Assembly: GCA_019787685.1 (NCBI GenBank)
Contig: JAHNUO010000019.1
Location: forward strand, 62,001 to 126,000
From: Chiua virens
Taxonomy: Eukaryota > Basidiomycota > Agaricomycetes > Boletales > Boletaceae
Reading direction: 5' to 3'
Length of the DNA: 64,000 nucleotides
The position numbers were made by a program, and so were the translations under genes. Shown here piece by piece: positions 13,461 through 25,630 of this stretch (its first letter is position 1; each line of letters begins with the position of its first letter). Below the pieces are notes generated by a model. It was not told the DNA's origin and ran no database searches. It was given only the letters and a program-made list of their open reading frames with translations.

Positions 13461-13795
13461 GACCTTGCACTGTCACAGGCTGCGTTCGTGCCTCGCTACA
13501 CCACAGTCCGACCCCATTTACCCCCCGATAAGCACGGGACTCCGTAAAGTGGAACGTTCTGAATCTATTGCAGATAGCGATCAGCGCTGAAAGCATCGCT
13601 CTTTCAGCGGCTACATATGTTCCTGTACAGGGATGAAAACGTTCAGCGCTTCCACGGACTACAGCAAACTGATCAAGCCGATTCAAGCGGTCCCAACCCA
13701 GTCTATGATCAAGACACATGACTTCGAAAACAGATAAATGGACTCGATGTCTAGGTGAGAAGGACCAGGGACCAATCCACTACCCTTCTAATAAC

Positions 13796-14931
13796 ATGAC
13801 TGTACAGCACTCGCCTCTCAGCCTCGCCAACATTTCATACCACTTGTATACCCTCTATCTCTTCACCAAGAATGACATCCTGACTGCCATTATACCTGTG
13901 GTGAGTTCTGCCGCCGATGTTGTTGCTCATTCTCACCTTCATCCTATTACTAGACATTGTTCGCCGTCGCGTCGGCACCGTTGTGCAGCCCCATCTACAT
14001 CCTCCCAACTGTCTTTTGGGTTTGGCTCCACATTTTGCAGTTTGATCTCGCGAATCAGATCAAGGCTCCCGAGGAGGATAAGGTCAACAAGCCGTCGAGG
14101 CCACTCCCGGCAGGGAGAATCTCCCTCCGCAACGCGACGATCCTTCGGTGGCTAATCGCCCCGCTCTGTCTCGCATACTCGTCGCTCTACAGCACCCAAT
14201 TGGCGTTTGCCAGTCTCGAGATGCAGTTGTTCACCGTGTTGTACAACGAGCTCGACGGCGACAAGAACTGGCTCTCTAAAAACGGCATACTCGCCATCAT
14301 GTACGGGTGCATGGAACTTGGGGGGACCCTGAGTGCCAGTACGTTTTCAGCCATCGCTCTCAAGTCATGACATTCATTATATCTGTTTTTCGTTGAATAT
14401 CACAGCCCACGACTTTTCTAGCATCAGCGAAACTGCGAAACTCGCCGTTCAACTCACTATCGCTGTCTTCACCACTACGGTGCACTGCCAAGATTTTAAG
14501 GACGTCGAAGGCGATCGTGTCACAGGCCGCGTTACCGTTCCGATCATGTTCCCAATCGCCTCGCGCCTTGTCGTCGGGCTCGGCCTACCCCTCTGGTCGT
14601 TCCTCTTGTGCTGGGTTTGGGATATCGACTGGGTCTGCACGGTTGCGTTCGTCGCCTATGGGTGTTTTGTTGGGGGACGGTTCTTGTTGTTGCGCACGCG
14701 TGACGCGGACAAACGGTCTTGCAAGTATTACAGTGTAAGTCTGGCCGTGTTACCTTCGCTTCGGACGTGAATCTGACAAGGGACGCCCTGTTGTAGATTT
14801 GGTTCTCGATTCACCACTTGTTACCTGGTTACTGGAATTATTTCCACGACAGTAACCAGACGCGAGGTGGCGAGCTACTGCAAAACACCTGGGACGTGTT
14901 TTCGGGTGAATCCCTCTTGAAGGGATTCTGA
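13796..14931 (+). CDS. UbiA-family prenyltransferase / UbiA-type terpene cyclase, copy 2
   Basis: Tandem paralogue of the gene at 11041. Exons 13796-13900, 13954-14338, 14406-14734 and 14797-14931 give 317 aa with no internal stop. First motif: NQIKAPEEDKVNKPSRPLPAG, again with Ala where UbiA enzymes usually carry the second Asp. Second motif: DFKDVEGDRVTG. About eight hydrophobic segments fit the UbiA fold. The in-frame ATG at 13718 would add 26 unrelated residues; 13796 is preferred because the leader from there (MTVQ..) matches copy 1. The C-terminal exon encodes a conserved HHLLPGYWNY block in both copies. Differences are mostly conservative substitutions, which suggests both copies have been kept under selection. 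Confidence 0.88.
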
Positions 14932-15205
14932 ACAGAATCATGATGTATCGATGAATGAATGAGTTAATTTTAATGTTCTTGAATGAGGCTTCTTCGATCA
15001 TACAGTCCCGGCCCTTTGCTCGTACTTAGAACTGCGCCACGTATCTTTCAAACCACATCGCTTGTGGATATACTTCTAACAATGTTACAAATCTAAAACC
15101 CTATTTCCTATCGATACAGTCAAATGCCACCGTATGTGATACAAAACCAATCAAAAATGCATTAATGAACGGTCAGCTGTCGTCTTTTCTTCCTCCACTT
15201 CCGCC
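14932..15205. other. Convergent intergenic spacer
   Basis: AT-rich spacer between the convergent UbiA copy 2 and the aspartic protease gene. It presumably holds both 3' UTRs. Confidence 0.4.
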
Positions 15206-17691
15206 TCATCCTGCGACCCTCCACGTCGCCCATGTCACAAATGCAGTCAAAACAGAAGTCCAAACACCCACACCTATCCGCACCTCCTCCAATCCACCAT
15301 TCGTCAACAATTCTGGTATACCACTCTCTGTGGTGCTAGGCTGTGGCGCAAGGGGTACACCCCCAATCCCAGTACCCCGAGGAGGTGGAAGTGACGCAGG
15401 TGCTGGCTCTGCAATCACTGTCATGACCCCCATGTAAGCAAGAAGCAAATGATATTCGACAAAGGGAAACGCCAAACGTACTCGGATACCCTTTGTGGTT
15501 TTCTTCCGCCACATGCTTGTCATCACACAATTGTTTGCCTGCATTGGGGTCGATGGTCGAGAGTAAACCCACACGAGGCGGATTTTGAGACGGATGAGTG
15601 AGCGAGCCATAATGAAATGCAGCTAATACGCTGTAACAAATGAAAAGGAGTGTAGAATTAGCAAATCAGCATACCATGCAACACTCCCCGGAACACTCCA
15701 TTTCGGATGCCCGTATGGAACAAAAAGCGGAGGGCGCGGGGAAACGCGTGTCACGTTTGAATACCCCACATCCCAATCAAGATGGGACTCTCCATGACGA
15801 GGGTACCGATTCAGCCTCTAGCCGAAATTCCCAAATGCCCGGGTGCACGCGACGACCACTATCCGCATTATTTCCACCTTACCATATGTAGTGCACGCAG
15901 CCTCCTTATCATATCATGCATGTAAAGAATAAAAGTCCCACCCACCCTTTCAAGAATGGATCCCCCAAGTTCCAACTATACAGGTATCCAGTACCATCCG
16001 AGACTGGAACGTCCGTCGCGACCACATTCGCAACGCACATGTCGGGGTCACTTGCGCGAACCTGGCTGACGAAATCGCGTGGGTCGACAGGAAACATTTT
16101 CCCGGCGATCTGAAACACGAGGCTGTGCGGTGGCGAACAGGCGAATTTCGGACCCCCGAGTCTACTATAGATTTGTGTTACAACGTCGGGAGGACCACGA
16201 ATGAGTGAGTTGCCCTGTTTACACGACAGGAGTCACAAATGAGATAACCCAATAACAGGACATAGTATGACTGACCGTGTCAAGGAGCGCCGAGAGAGAG
16301 ATGCTTGGTGACGACATTTTGGACCGCGCCAACTTGACACCATCGAACCAGACGTCGTCGACCGGTATCTCCCACGCTACCGGGTATACCTAATCACGCA
16401 AACAAGAATGAGCAGCTAATTCAATCGTCATCTACATTGAACGAACCTCTCCAGGCGCATCCGCAGGCGCACTCAACCCACCCTGGGAGGCGGGATAACC
16501 TCGTACATTCACCCACGTCAAACTCTCACTCTGCACCGTCGATGGAAGCTGTCCAATAGATAACATCCCTTCATTCCCTCCGATCTGGATCGTATCGCGC
16601 TGCAGCGTTATCGAGAACATCGGAGAGTCTAACATCCCCTGTGCCACAAGGCGCGGGATAAGCGGGCCATAGGTGATGATAGACGACTGGAGTGTGGCGG
16701 TAGTCATCTGAGCCATCGACTTCTCGAGCGGTGATCCTACAGCATTGGCCAGATCGGTCTTCCTGAACCAGCGCACGGCAAGGTTCTGGAGTCGGTCCGA
16801 AAAGCGAGCGTGGCCCTCATCGGCTTCCGTGAGTAGGTCCCTGCGCCCTTTCCCGTTCGTGTTCCCACTGATTTGGTTCTGGCTCTGTAATAGCTCTGTC
16901 CAAAAGAGGCTTGTGAAAACCTGAATTAACAGCCGCCTTTGGGAAACGCGCACATACACACCTATTATAAGGGAATCCCAGGCCCAGAATACCCGCGGCA
17001 CCCGTTTGGACCACCGACGTGTTGGTTGAATTGATTGCGGCAAAGTACTGACCTTGTAAAGCAAGCCCAGCCAGCGAGACAGAGTCGGACCCAATCGGTC
17101 CTTTGGCGTAGGTTCCCGTCGTGGAATCCCCGTAGATCAACGTCGTGCCGATACCAGCAGAACGAAAACTCGTGGGTGGGTAGAATTGGATTTTCTGACT
17201 GTTGTTTTTGTTACTGCTGGACGAACATGTTTGCTCACACGACGTCGATAGGACCCATAGATCCGAAGACCCCGTGTCTGGCAGAAAGGAAAAACGGGGT
17301 TAAACATGAGCGAATGCGTCAAGTTTACCACCGGCCATCAAAGCAAATCGACAACGTGGAGACCAGAATAGACTGCACTTACCCAACACGACGGGTATAT
17401 GCGTCCCGCCGATCACGACTTGAACAGCATACGATCTAGAACGACCGAAAAACAAGAAATCAGTCGCAGCCATGGAAAGGATACGCGATAACAGATTATG
17501 TCGTACACGTCATCGAAATCCCCAAGGCCGATGGATCCTGCGGTCACAGCGCGCTGCGCAAGTGTCGCTGGCGTTCGTACGATGGGGATGTGAATACCTC
17601 CTAGAGAGAGTCTGTTCTCTTTCGCAAAGGATGGGCAGAGGGCCGTTAAGGATGCGAAGACGAGGACGCGTCCGACGCGAAAGCAGCCCAT
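15206..17691 (-). CDS. Aspartic peptidase A1 family, membrane-anchored
   Basis: Pepsin-like protease, predicted secreted and surface-attached. Eight exons (17691-17507, 17435-17383, 17277-16958, 16920-16447, 16389-16276, 16214-15946, 15630-15482, 15417-15206) sum to 1776 nt, 591 aa, all in phase. There is an N-terminal signal peptide (MGCFRVGRVLVFASLTA..). The first catalytic motif is DTGSSDLWV (about residue 80), split by an intron right after the codon start. Flap-like IYGDSTTGTY and GILGLGFP follow, and the second catalytic motif is LLDTGNSLI. A Pro/Ser-rich stretch precedes a hydrophobic C-terminus (VGVWTSVLTAFVTWATWRVAG), typical of a GPI signal or single transmembrane anchor. Both catalytic aspartates are present. 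One intron (15945-15631, 315 nt) is much longer than the others; its ends fit GT..AG and the flanking exons join to the expected LGDPFLKG-VLAAFHYGSLTHP. Confidence 0.88.
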
Positions 17692-18058
17692 TCCTGGATG
17701 TCAAGGCGTTCTTGACACGAACTGTATCCCGCCGAGCTCTAGTGGACCTACTAGAGAAAATAAATAAGTAAAGGAAAGAAACAACAGTTTGGTACGTTGG
17801 TCTAGTTTCTTGAACGCTACTGATGAAGCATACTGTGATGCTAATAGGAATGCAACATCACTCGACTTTGTAGCACGCCCGATCACGTGAAAGCAATCCT
17901 CAGTGACTCTTCACGCAAAGATACTCTATTTTGCCCTCATGAGGCAGAATCATATTGATGCTGAGGGCGGTGGTCAGACCGATACACGAAGGTAAAGGAA
18001 AGGATACAGTAGTGAAGTTACTCATACTGGTGAACGACTCTACATCTTATCAATCCCT
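17692..18058. other. Intergenic spacer
   Basis: Upstream region of the protease gene and downstream region of the transcription factor gene (both minus strand). No gene seen. Confidence 0.4.
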
Positions 18059-21000
18059 TCACGGCGTCGCCACCAAATTTGCCCCACTGAGGTGTCCATA
18101 CATCGGATCACCCGACTCAGTCGAGTGCTGTCCCACGTTGAAATCAGACGCAAACATCGACGATACATCCACTGAATTATCGCCAAACATGCTCATCACC
18201 TCTGCTGGAGACGACATGTACAAGCTTGGATCCATTTCCATGGCAGTGGACGTATCCAAAAACGAGGGTAGTGTGAGTGATGAACACCGGTTGGCACCGA
18301 TATATTGACCAGCTGACCCGCCAGTCGCAGGGTTTGGTGAGAATGGTTGACTAGCTGGTGGGGCATTCGTTAGGTTGACGGTAGGGTCGACAAAGAACTC
18401 GGAGGGAGAAAACGCCTCCTCCGGGCTGCTGTGATGGGAACTACCATCACTACCAGGGCCCCCTTTTGCCACGCTAGGGGTCTTTTTTCGCACCGGTCTG
18501 ATCCATGGCGGTCGCGTGGTCGACTGCTCCTGGGAGTCAGGCCGAGTAGGTTCAAGATGAATTTGTGTGACTGCACACAGTTACCAGTGAGCCGTAGTCG
18601 TCACCATTAGAGCTGGAAACTAACTCACGGCGACACAATTCCTCCATTAGGTCACCCGACCTTTGGCCACATACGTATCTCCCACTAAACCTGCGCAGCA
18701 ACCCAACACAGGATCGAAGTGCTTCCAGGGCTGTCTGAATCAGGGACTGGAGCTTGTCACTCTTGCAGTTGATCAATATAGCCAGAAGAGTGCGTCCAGC
18801 CTGAGTCAATTGGTGAATGACGTGGACCCCATCTAGGGATAAATGATCGGTGAGTATGTCAGACATCGGGCATCAAAGCCAACTCACAATAGGTCATCAG
18901 TCCCTTTGCTGCGACGTGCATGTGTGCTGAGATAATTTGCAATGCACACGCATGGGCTGCGGTCATCGCCTCTCCTTCAATGTCGCCTGGTTCCTCCTCT
19001 GTCGAGCCACTGTAAACCTTCTCCGCCACGAAATTAGAGAATCGGTGCCTGTGAATTAACATCCGGACAAACTGTTCAGCACAGTGAAGTCGGACGGCTT
19101 GCGTCACCCGGATGACATCATCGCTGGCCAGGGTCTCTGACGTATGGGCCCAATAAGGCGGAATTGAGCGGTGGATTTTGTCCAGCAAGCTTTCTTCTTC
19201 GCGGAGATCCTTTGGTCGCATGTGACCGGAGAGCACTCCAGCTGCATGCAACAAGAAAGGGGAAGAGTCGCCAAGTCGATGGCGCGGTGGCGAAATGTCC
19301 AACACAGATTCCATGACGACCATGATTCGGGTCGCTGCAACGAAAGCGCTCATTCGACTTTCTGTGCCTGCGGGCTGCGGTTGCATGCCGTCACGAGTCA
19401 CAAATTCGTCATCGACGATCGCCGGCTCCCCTATGTCGCAATCCCGAAGGCGGATCATAGGCGGCCTGCCAAAGTGTGCTGATAGTTGTTTGTCCCAGGT
19501 ATACACGCACCAGAAGGTGCGCTTACGAACCTCGTCCTCGATGGGGTCAAAGAGATCATATGTATCGGCCGAACGGTGCAACCCGGCGTCAATCGAAACC
19601 GTGATGGCCTCTGATAGCAGGGCGGCAGCTTTGGAGAGCTTCCCCAATCCTACTGCGTATACAGCAGCTACCAGATCCGCTTGGATGGTGTAGAGCGTGG
19701 GGCGGTCTGCGATCGGAAGCGTTCGGAGGCGGCCAAAAAGCTCAAACCACTGTGTGCCTGCCGATATTCCTTCACTAGGATCCGACCGGACGCGGGGGTC
19801 ATCAATGTGGCGCGATGCCAGGCAACAGATGGCAACAATAAAGGCCGCGAAGCCAGGTTCTGCCCATTTTCGAGGGTTCCCGTAATCCTGTGAACAAAAA
19901 TGAGTGGCAGAACGAACGTAATTATGAAGTGAACGAACCGCTAAGAACGTGGGAACATGCAGAAATGGGAGGAGGTAGTAGGATGTACAAAGATAGCATT
20001 GCACCAAACTGCCATGATAACGTGGTTAGAAGCACCCGAAATGCGGCACAAGGGGGAAGATCACCTGTCCATCAGCTCGGGGACGATATATGAGGTTATG
20101 AGCCGCCAGAGTGTCTCAGGGTTCACGTCAGTGCGTTTCGGCGTCCGGTTGGGGAACCAAGTGATGTTAGTGGAGGAGGGTGATTGGTTGCCAACCCAGT
20201 TCGCATCGAGGACACTCTTGTCCGCTTCTGCCTTGATAGGGGTATGGTTTTCCACCAGGAGATCGAGAAGAGGTAGACCAGATGTTTCACCTTGCCATCG
20301 CGTGTATCCCTCGTCGTCGAAATAGAGGTATGAGGCATGTATTCGAGACGTCTCTTCAATGGGTAGTTCGGCCGCAGACCCGTTCTGTGGGAGCGAAGAA
20401 TGACCCGGAACGGAGCAAAATGCCGTAGTGGGGCTTTCCTGCCTTGGTGAGTCCCTGGTGGGCTGGGTTGTAAAATGAGTTGATGGATTTGTAAGTGGGA
20501 AAACATGGAGCGAAGGGGGAGGGACACCCGAGGGAAAAGTGTGATTCATAGAAGCAAATGTGGATAGCGGGCTCGTGACGTTCGGATCTACTGTGAGATG
20601 TTGGGACGGGCTGAGACCAGCGGCAAAGACAGCTGGGGGGATGGCCTGGATGAGGGTCTCAAGCTGATGCATTCTATCTTCAAGGGTAGCGGTGCGTCTG
20701 GTATGCTCCAAGATAAGAGTGACCGTACGGGGTGCGTGGGTGTACGTACTTTGATTTGTGGGGGTGTGTACGTTTCCCCGGCTCTTCGAAGGTACACGGG
20801 GAGTTGGCAGTCAAGCAAGCCTGGCACGGATGACCTTCATCACATTTTATTCTCCGTCGTCTGAAGTTGGACATGATCAGCAAGACGGATCCCGAGTGGG
20901 GATGTTGATGGAGCGCACCGACAACGATCACACGCCCTGTCCGAGTACTATCAGAGGAGCGCTGTCAAGGAGTCAAAGGGAATAGACAGACCTGCTAAGC

Positions 21001-21065
21001 TTGAACCTGCGCTCCTTGAGAATTGATTGTTGTGGTTTTTCCTGTTGTTCTTGAGTAGGTGACAT
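18059..21065 (-). CDS. Zn(2)Cys(6) transcription factor with fungal_trans domain
   Basis: Nuclear fungal-specific regulator, 873 aa from eight exons (21065-20992, 20936-20919, 20860-20750, 20697-20065, 20008-19939, 19887-18888, 18832-18629, 18570-18059; 2622 nt, in phase). The binuclear zinc cluster begins RACDRCRRRRIKCDEGHPC and is completed by QACLTANSPC, but its first CxxC lies on an 18-nt exon (20936-20919); skipping it would lose two zinc ligands. Next come a basic linker and a coiled-coil-like ATLEDRMHQLETLIQAIPP. The middle-homology region (PF04082 type) includes LPFLHVPTF, CCLASRHIDDPR and RKRTFWCVYTWDKQLSAHFGRPP. The C-terminal tail is Ser/Pro-rich and acidic, a plausible activation domain. 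It sits next to the protease and the UbiA pair and might regulate either; that is inference only. Confidence 0.88.
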
Positions 21066-24000
21066 TGTCGAGGAGTGAAAAACAGAGAGCTAACGGCTAT
21101 AAGTATTAGTTCCAATTCATCAAACTGGCATCATGTAACTCGGCGCCGGGCCGAACGGGAGATTCCGTCTTTGAACCATATCGGGAAATCAATTACAACG
21201 TCTGGGTTCCTGAAACAGCCGTGTGACTCATTGGCTCAGCGCTCATCCTCATTCCAATCGTACTGGGACCTTGTTCGCGAACCACCAGCGAGATCGTCGC
21301 GATTTAGTGCTGATTGAACTCCTTCTTCATCCCCTTTCTATTCCTTGTCTTGATGCTCTGCATGCCTGTTCGCCGATCACATCTTCCGAGCACTCTCTTT
21401 TGGGTAGCAGTCTCGACATCCATGCTGTGCAGCGCAAGAGACATGTGCACTGGGACCCAAGTTTCGGCATCTGTTCTAAAGAATGAAAGTTGGAACCATT
21501 GATGGCGGCCATATGTTGTATCACAATTCTCCGCGGACTTGACCATCCACAAAAAAACGCTGTGAACTTGGCTCGGCTTCCCAATCTGAGTCCCCTGCTC
21601 CCCCTGGCCTCTTCATTGCGGATGAACGGACCCCAGCCCACAGCTTCGCAGCCTCGTGAACTGATCTCTCCAACCAAGAAAGAGGGTTTAACCAAACATG
21701 AGTGTTTAATTGGGTGCGTTGAGCGATATTGGCCTGTTAGAATCCGGAACAATGCATCACGACTTGCCAGGAACTAGCCAGGTAACTAGGCTTGCTTATG
21801 GCTTACGGACAAATAGACATAAATACCTCACCAGGTCATGACATTGGCAAGCAAAAGTCACCGTAACAAGTCGTGCGGATGTGGGGCAAGAAAACTGATT
21901 GGGGTCGGGGGGGCCGAAACACGATTCGCGGCGCTTACATTTATACTGGTCAAAAGACACCAGAAAGCGTAGGTGATACATCGCACCATAACACCTTATC
22001 TCGTTCAAGTTCGCCAACGAGAATTGGTTTCGACTTGTCCGTATGAAACGGGACGGACGCCGGGAGACGTCCCGTAATAATAATAAGAAAAAAAATGGTC
22101 TTGTGGCCCCCATCTATCGTCGATGAATATGCGAAGCTGGCGGTGTTTAAGCCTGTCATCCAGGATCATGGGAGCTTCGATGAGAAGTCGGAATGGGAAT
22201 GTCGACCCAGTGACTCCGGCTCACCGCTCACGACACGTGATGCCCGGGTCTCGAGGAACAACTCACAATCACCCATATTGACACCGCGGCGTGTAATGCG
22301 GACACAGTACCGACTGCAGCATTGCCGAGCGGCGGGATCGTCATCTCATTATTAGATCACCGTGGATCCTGCTGCATTAGCCTGGGGGTGGGGTTACAAA
22401 GATAGCACATGACCGTTACCGCAATGTATTGTTTGCTTTCTGGATAACCTGGCACAAATGATTTTCCACAAAGCCAATGGCGCAAACTGCTTACCCCGCA
22501 GTCGTAAAACATGCCCATGTTATCGGATGGGACTCGCCGCTGTCACTATACAGTACCCTGGCACCGAATGGAGCCCCGTTTCTGATCATCAGTGGAGACT
22601 TGACGGCTAACGCGGACGATAAATTGCGAAGCTTGGCGCGGGTTTTCCAAGAGATGTGCTGAGATTCGGTCATGTTCTTGTCAACTCGAACCCAAGACCA
22701 AAAATATCAACGAGATGTGACCCGTTTTGGTTGAAATCACCCCGAACGTCGGTGGTGGTGATTATGTTCCTCACGCTGGTCCAATTGATCAACGTGCACG
22801 TCCGAGTCTATCAACAGTCTATGCCACTGCAACTGTATCCATTGATGTAAATCGATCCTTGAAGGTGTTATTCACAACGCACCATATAGTGGTACGCGTT
22901 GAAAAGTAGTCGGAAGTCCATGCCGCCGTTTTCGGATGGGGAGACCCGTGGATTTACGGAGCGAAGATGAATGACGGTTGCAACTTCTGCAGCAGAAGCG
23001 ACTTGTGCTACATGACCCTTGAAGTTAATTTTGTTGGATAGCGCTCGAGATCCCTGGGACGATACAACTAGTACGTACTCGTTACGTAGTTGTTCGGATT
23101 TGACTCGGCTCATCCCGAGTTCCGGTTTTAGTCAGCTGCTTTGTGTGCAGCCATTCCGACGTGAACTTATGGAGCATGTTCGAAGGTATCGGAATAATAA
23201 TACAAGGCACGTCCACAGTGGTTTCTGAAGTATCACTCAAACAAGTTCCATCACGTCGGGGGGACTCGGATTACTTACACATATTAAACCTTCCGAGGTC
23301 TTCGCTTTCTGAACGGCGGGCCACGAGGTCGTGCTTCCGGCACAAACACAGTGGAAAGTACCATCATCCTGGGGACCTCTGCCACTGAAGGAATTCTTTC
23401 CTTGTGATCTAATCCGGATTTTTTTCCAAATCGATGGCCCTTGGGCAAATTTTCAGGTGCGTCATTCCCCATTTCCAAACCAACATTTTTGCGATACGCG
23501 TTATCGCCTCACGGACCAGTCTGGGCTTGTATATCCATGTCCATCCTCAGAGAACGTCCCTTCTTTTTGTTCTGTAGGGGAAAAATGAAAGCATAGCAAA
23601 GAGTGTCTTTTCCATGACGAAACTCTGTTTTTCTCCGTATGAGCTGCACAGCACTCATCCGTCGATCTCGGCGGTGTTGAAATGTTGACGGAAGTTCAGT
23701 CGACGGACAAATGGTCCAACTCCTCAAGGAATCATGAAAGCAGAAAAGGATCGATAAGGTAATGCTGAAACTTGTTGCCACGCTGCCCGCAAGCTTCGTA
23801 TCCCCAGAAAGCGATCGACGGGCCTGTCAGCGGTATGCGTCCTCGCGAGTTTTGTCTAGCAGCTCGGAACCAGCTCGGAGTTGTACATGCATTTTCACAG
23901 ACGTATGTCTTGGAACGAACACATGTGTGCATCGTCGAGATCTGAGCAGAGCCATGATGTCCTTATCGTCAAATACGATCGCAAACATTTGCAGGTGCCA

Positions 24001-24400
24001 ACGTGGGTTGCTCTCGCACATGGATTTACAAATATGAAAACCCTCTCGTGGCAGGTAGCTTGCGCAAAACAATCTGATAGAGGCTGTCCCTCGATTGTTC
24101 ACAAGTAGGCGAGACAGCCCAAGTGCTTAATTCCAGATTGAATTGGCCGGTATCCTTTTTTACATCCTATTGAATTGTATTCGGGCCATTCAATCGGCAA
24201 ACGTGAGATAGATGATAACATTAACATCATATTCCAAGCGCTGCGCCGATAGGCAGTTTGCCTCATTCCAGAAGTAGCATCACCTCGGGGACGCGGGATG
24301 TACCCACATTTCCCCGATTCTCCAAGGAGAGCTCAGACATACGATACACGCCTCGTGTATAATAAATTTCTGGCAGAATCTAAACAGAAAGCGGAACTTG
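21066..24400. other. Gene-poor stretch
   Basis: Many short frames without recognisable similarity. A minus-strand frame at about 24102-23827 (..WHLQMFAIVFDDKDIMALL..) and a plus-strand frame at 22477-22662 look slightly protein-like but are overlapped by frames of equal length and have no exon partners that I can defend. Confidence 0.4.
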
Positions 24401-24738
24401 TCATCTGACACTCGGGAGCGGTTCTTTGGTGACTAGTGCGGTGTTGAGGCGGTTGATCGAGTGTGAACGACTTCTGAGCAAAGAATGGATGTCAGACTTG
24501 AACAGAAAACAAAATCGAGCGAGGAATACGTTCGGGGCATATCCTAGAAATGCCGAGATGTGGTAGGATGGAAGTCCTGTCAATGGATGAACGAGGGGAG
24601 TTCTGGTACCGATTGCGATGTCAACAAGAGGTCCAGGGCGGTCTAGATATGCACAACTTTGAGCAACAGTCACAATCAACCGCTTAGAAGAGGCGGCAGC
24701 TTTGATCGATGACCCCGTGGCGCAGTGCAGCCTAGCTC

Positions 24739-25630
24739 TTATACACTCCAAGTTGCGCCTCCCGAGGATGTCGCGCAGGTTCCGCTGTCCTTTGCACGGT
24801 CTCTTGCACCCTCATCTCCCAGTAAAACAAGGTAAACGCGATCATCCTCGGAAACCACCGCAACGACACAAAGGTCTTGGGGGGCCCGATATAATCGATC
24901 GATAACATGATCACCATCTTGAAAGATCTGCGCTGCGCTGGCTGTTACCGTTACGCCGTTGCAACAGCATAATTGACCGAGGGTCGGACCTCGTGAATTG
25001 ATATACCAAATGTTTTTGGAGCTCGATCTGTCACTGACAGAACCATAAACCTGGGAACGTGGGCTATCGCAAATGTGGAAAGATCGGTCGAGGGCTGGGA
25101 TGGGCTTCAGTTTCGAAGGTGAGAGAAAGAGGGTGCGAAGCTGACCAGGGCGGAACTCAAGGGTGGAGTATTGGAGAAGGACTTTATGACAATAGATGTC
25201 TCGGGTCAGAAGGGGATCCAGGCGGCTCTGGAGTTGTATGAGCTGAGCAAAGGCCCTGAAATAATGGACATTCGACTCCAATGCATTGGAGTTAGGTGTA
25301 CCTAGAAAATAAACTGGAAATTATCTCGCTGTGTTGGTTTCCAAGTGGATCAGAAAACGGTGCTTGGTCAATGTGGTAAAGGTAACTGTGGGCTAACTCT
25401 TGGAAGAGAGCAGAGACATGACGAAGGTTGTGCCTTCCCGGACGAAGAATGGTTTCCAGATTGCAGATCACCTGCTCATCGATGGGCAAAGAAACGCAAA
25501 ACTGTGGTGCAAAAGGCAACATGCATGTTAATGGTTTAGAAAGCATGGTCTCTCGACCGACAATTGTTGGCGCGTGGTAGCGGCGTGGCCAGCAACCTGC
25601 AAACCACACGTTCGATCTCTCGGACCTCAA
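24739..25630 (-). other. Possible hypothetical gene, unrecognised
   Basis: Two adjacent minus-strand frames (25630-25292 and 25281-24739, the latter 180 codons, the longest in this poor region) might be parts of one spliced gene. The first contains ALFQELAHSYLYHIDQAP, the second HYFRAFAQLIQLQSRLDPLL, both helix-like. A TTTTCTAG acceptor near 25303 could join them. No family recognised, no start defended, no close homologue recalled. It may be a relic. Confidence 0.25.

Noticed and set aside
13718..13795. 26-residue N-terminal extension of UbiA copy 2
   Set aside because: No counterpart in copy 1, whose leader aligns from the ATG at 13796.
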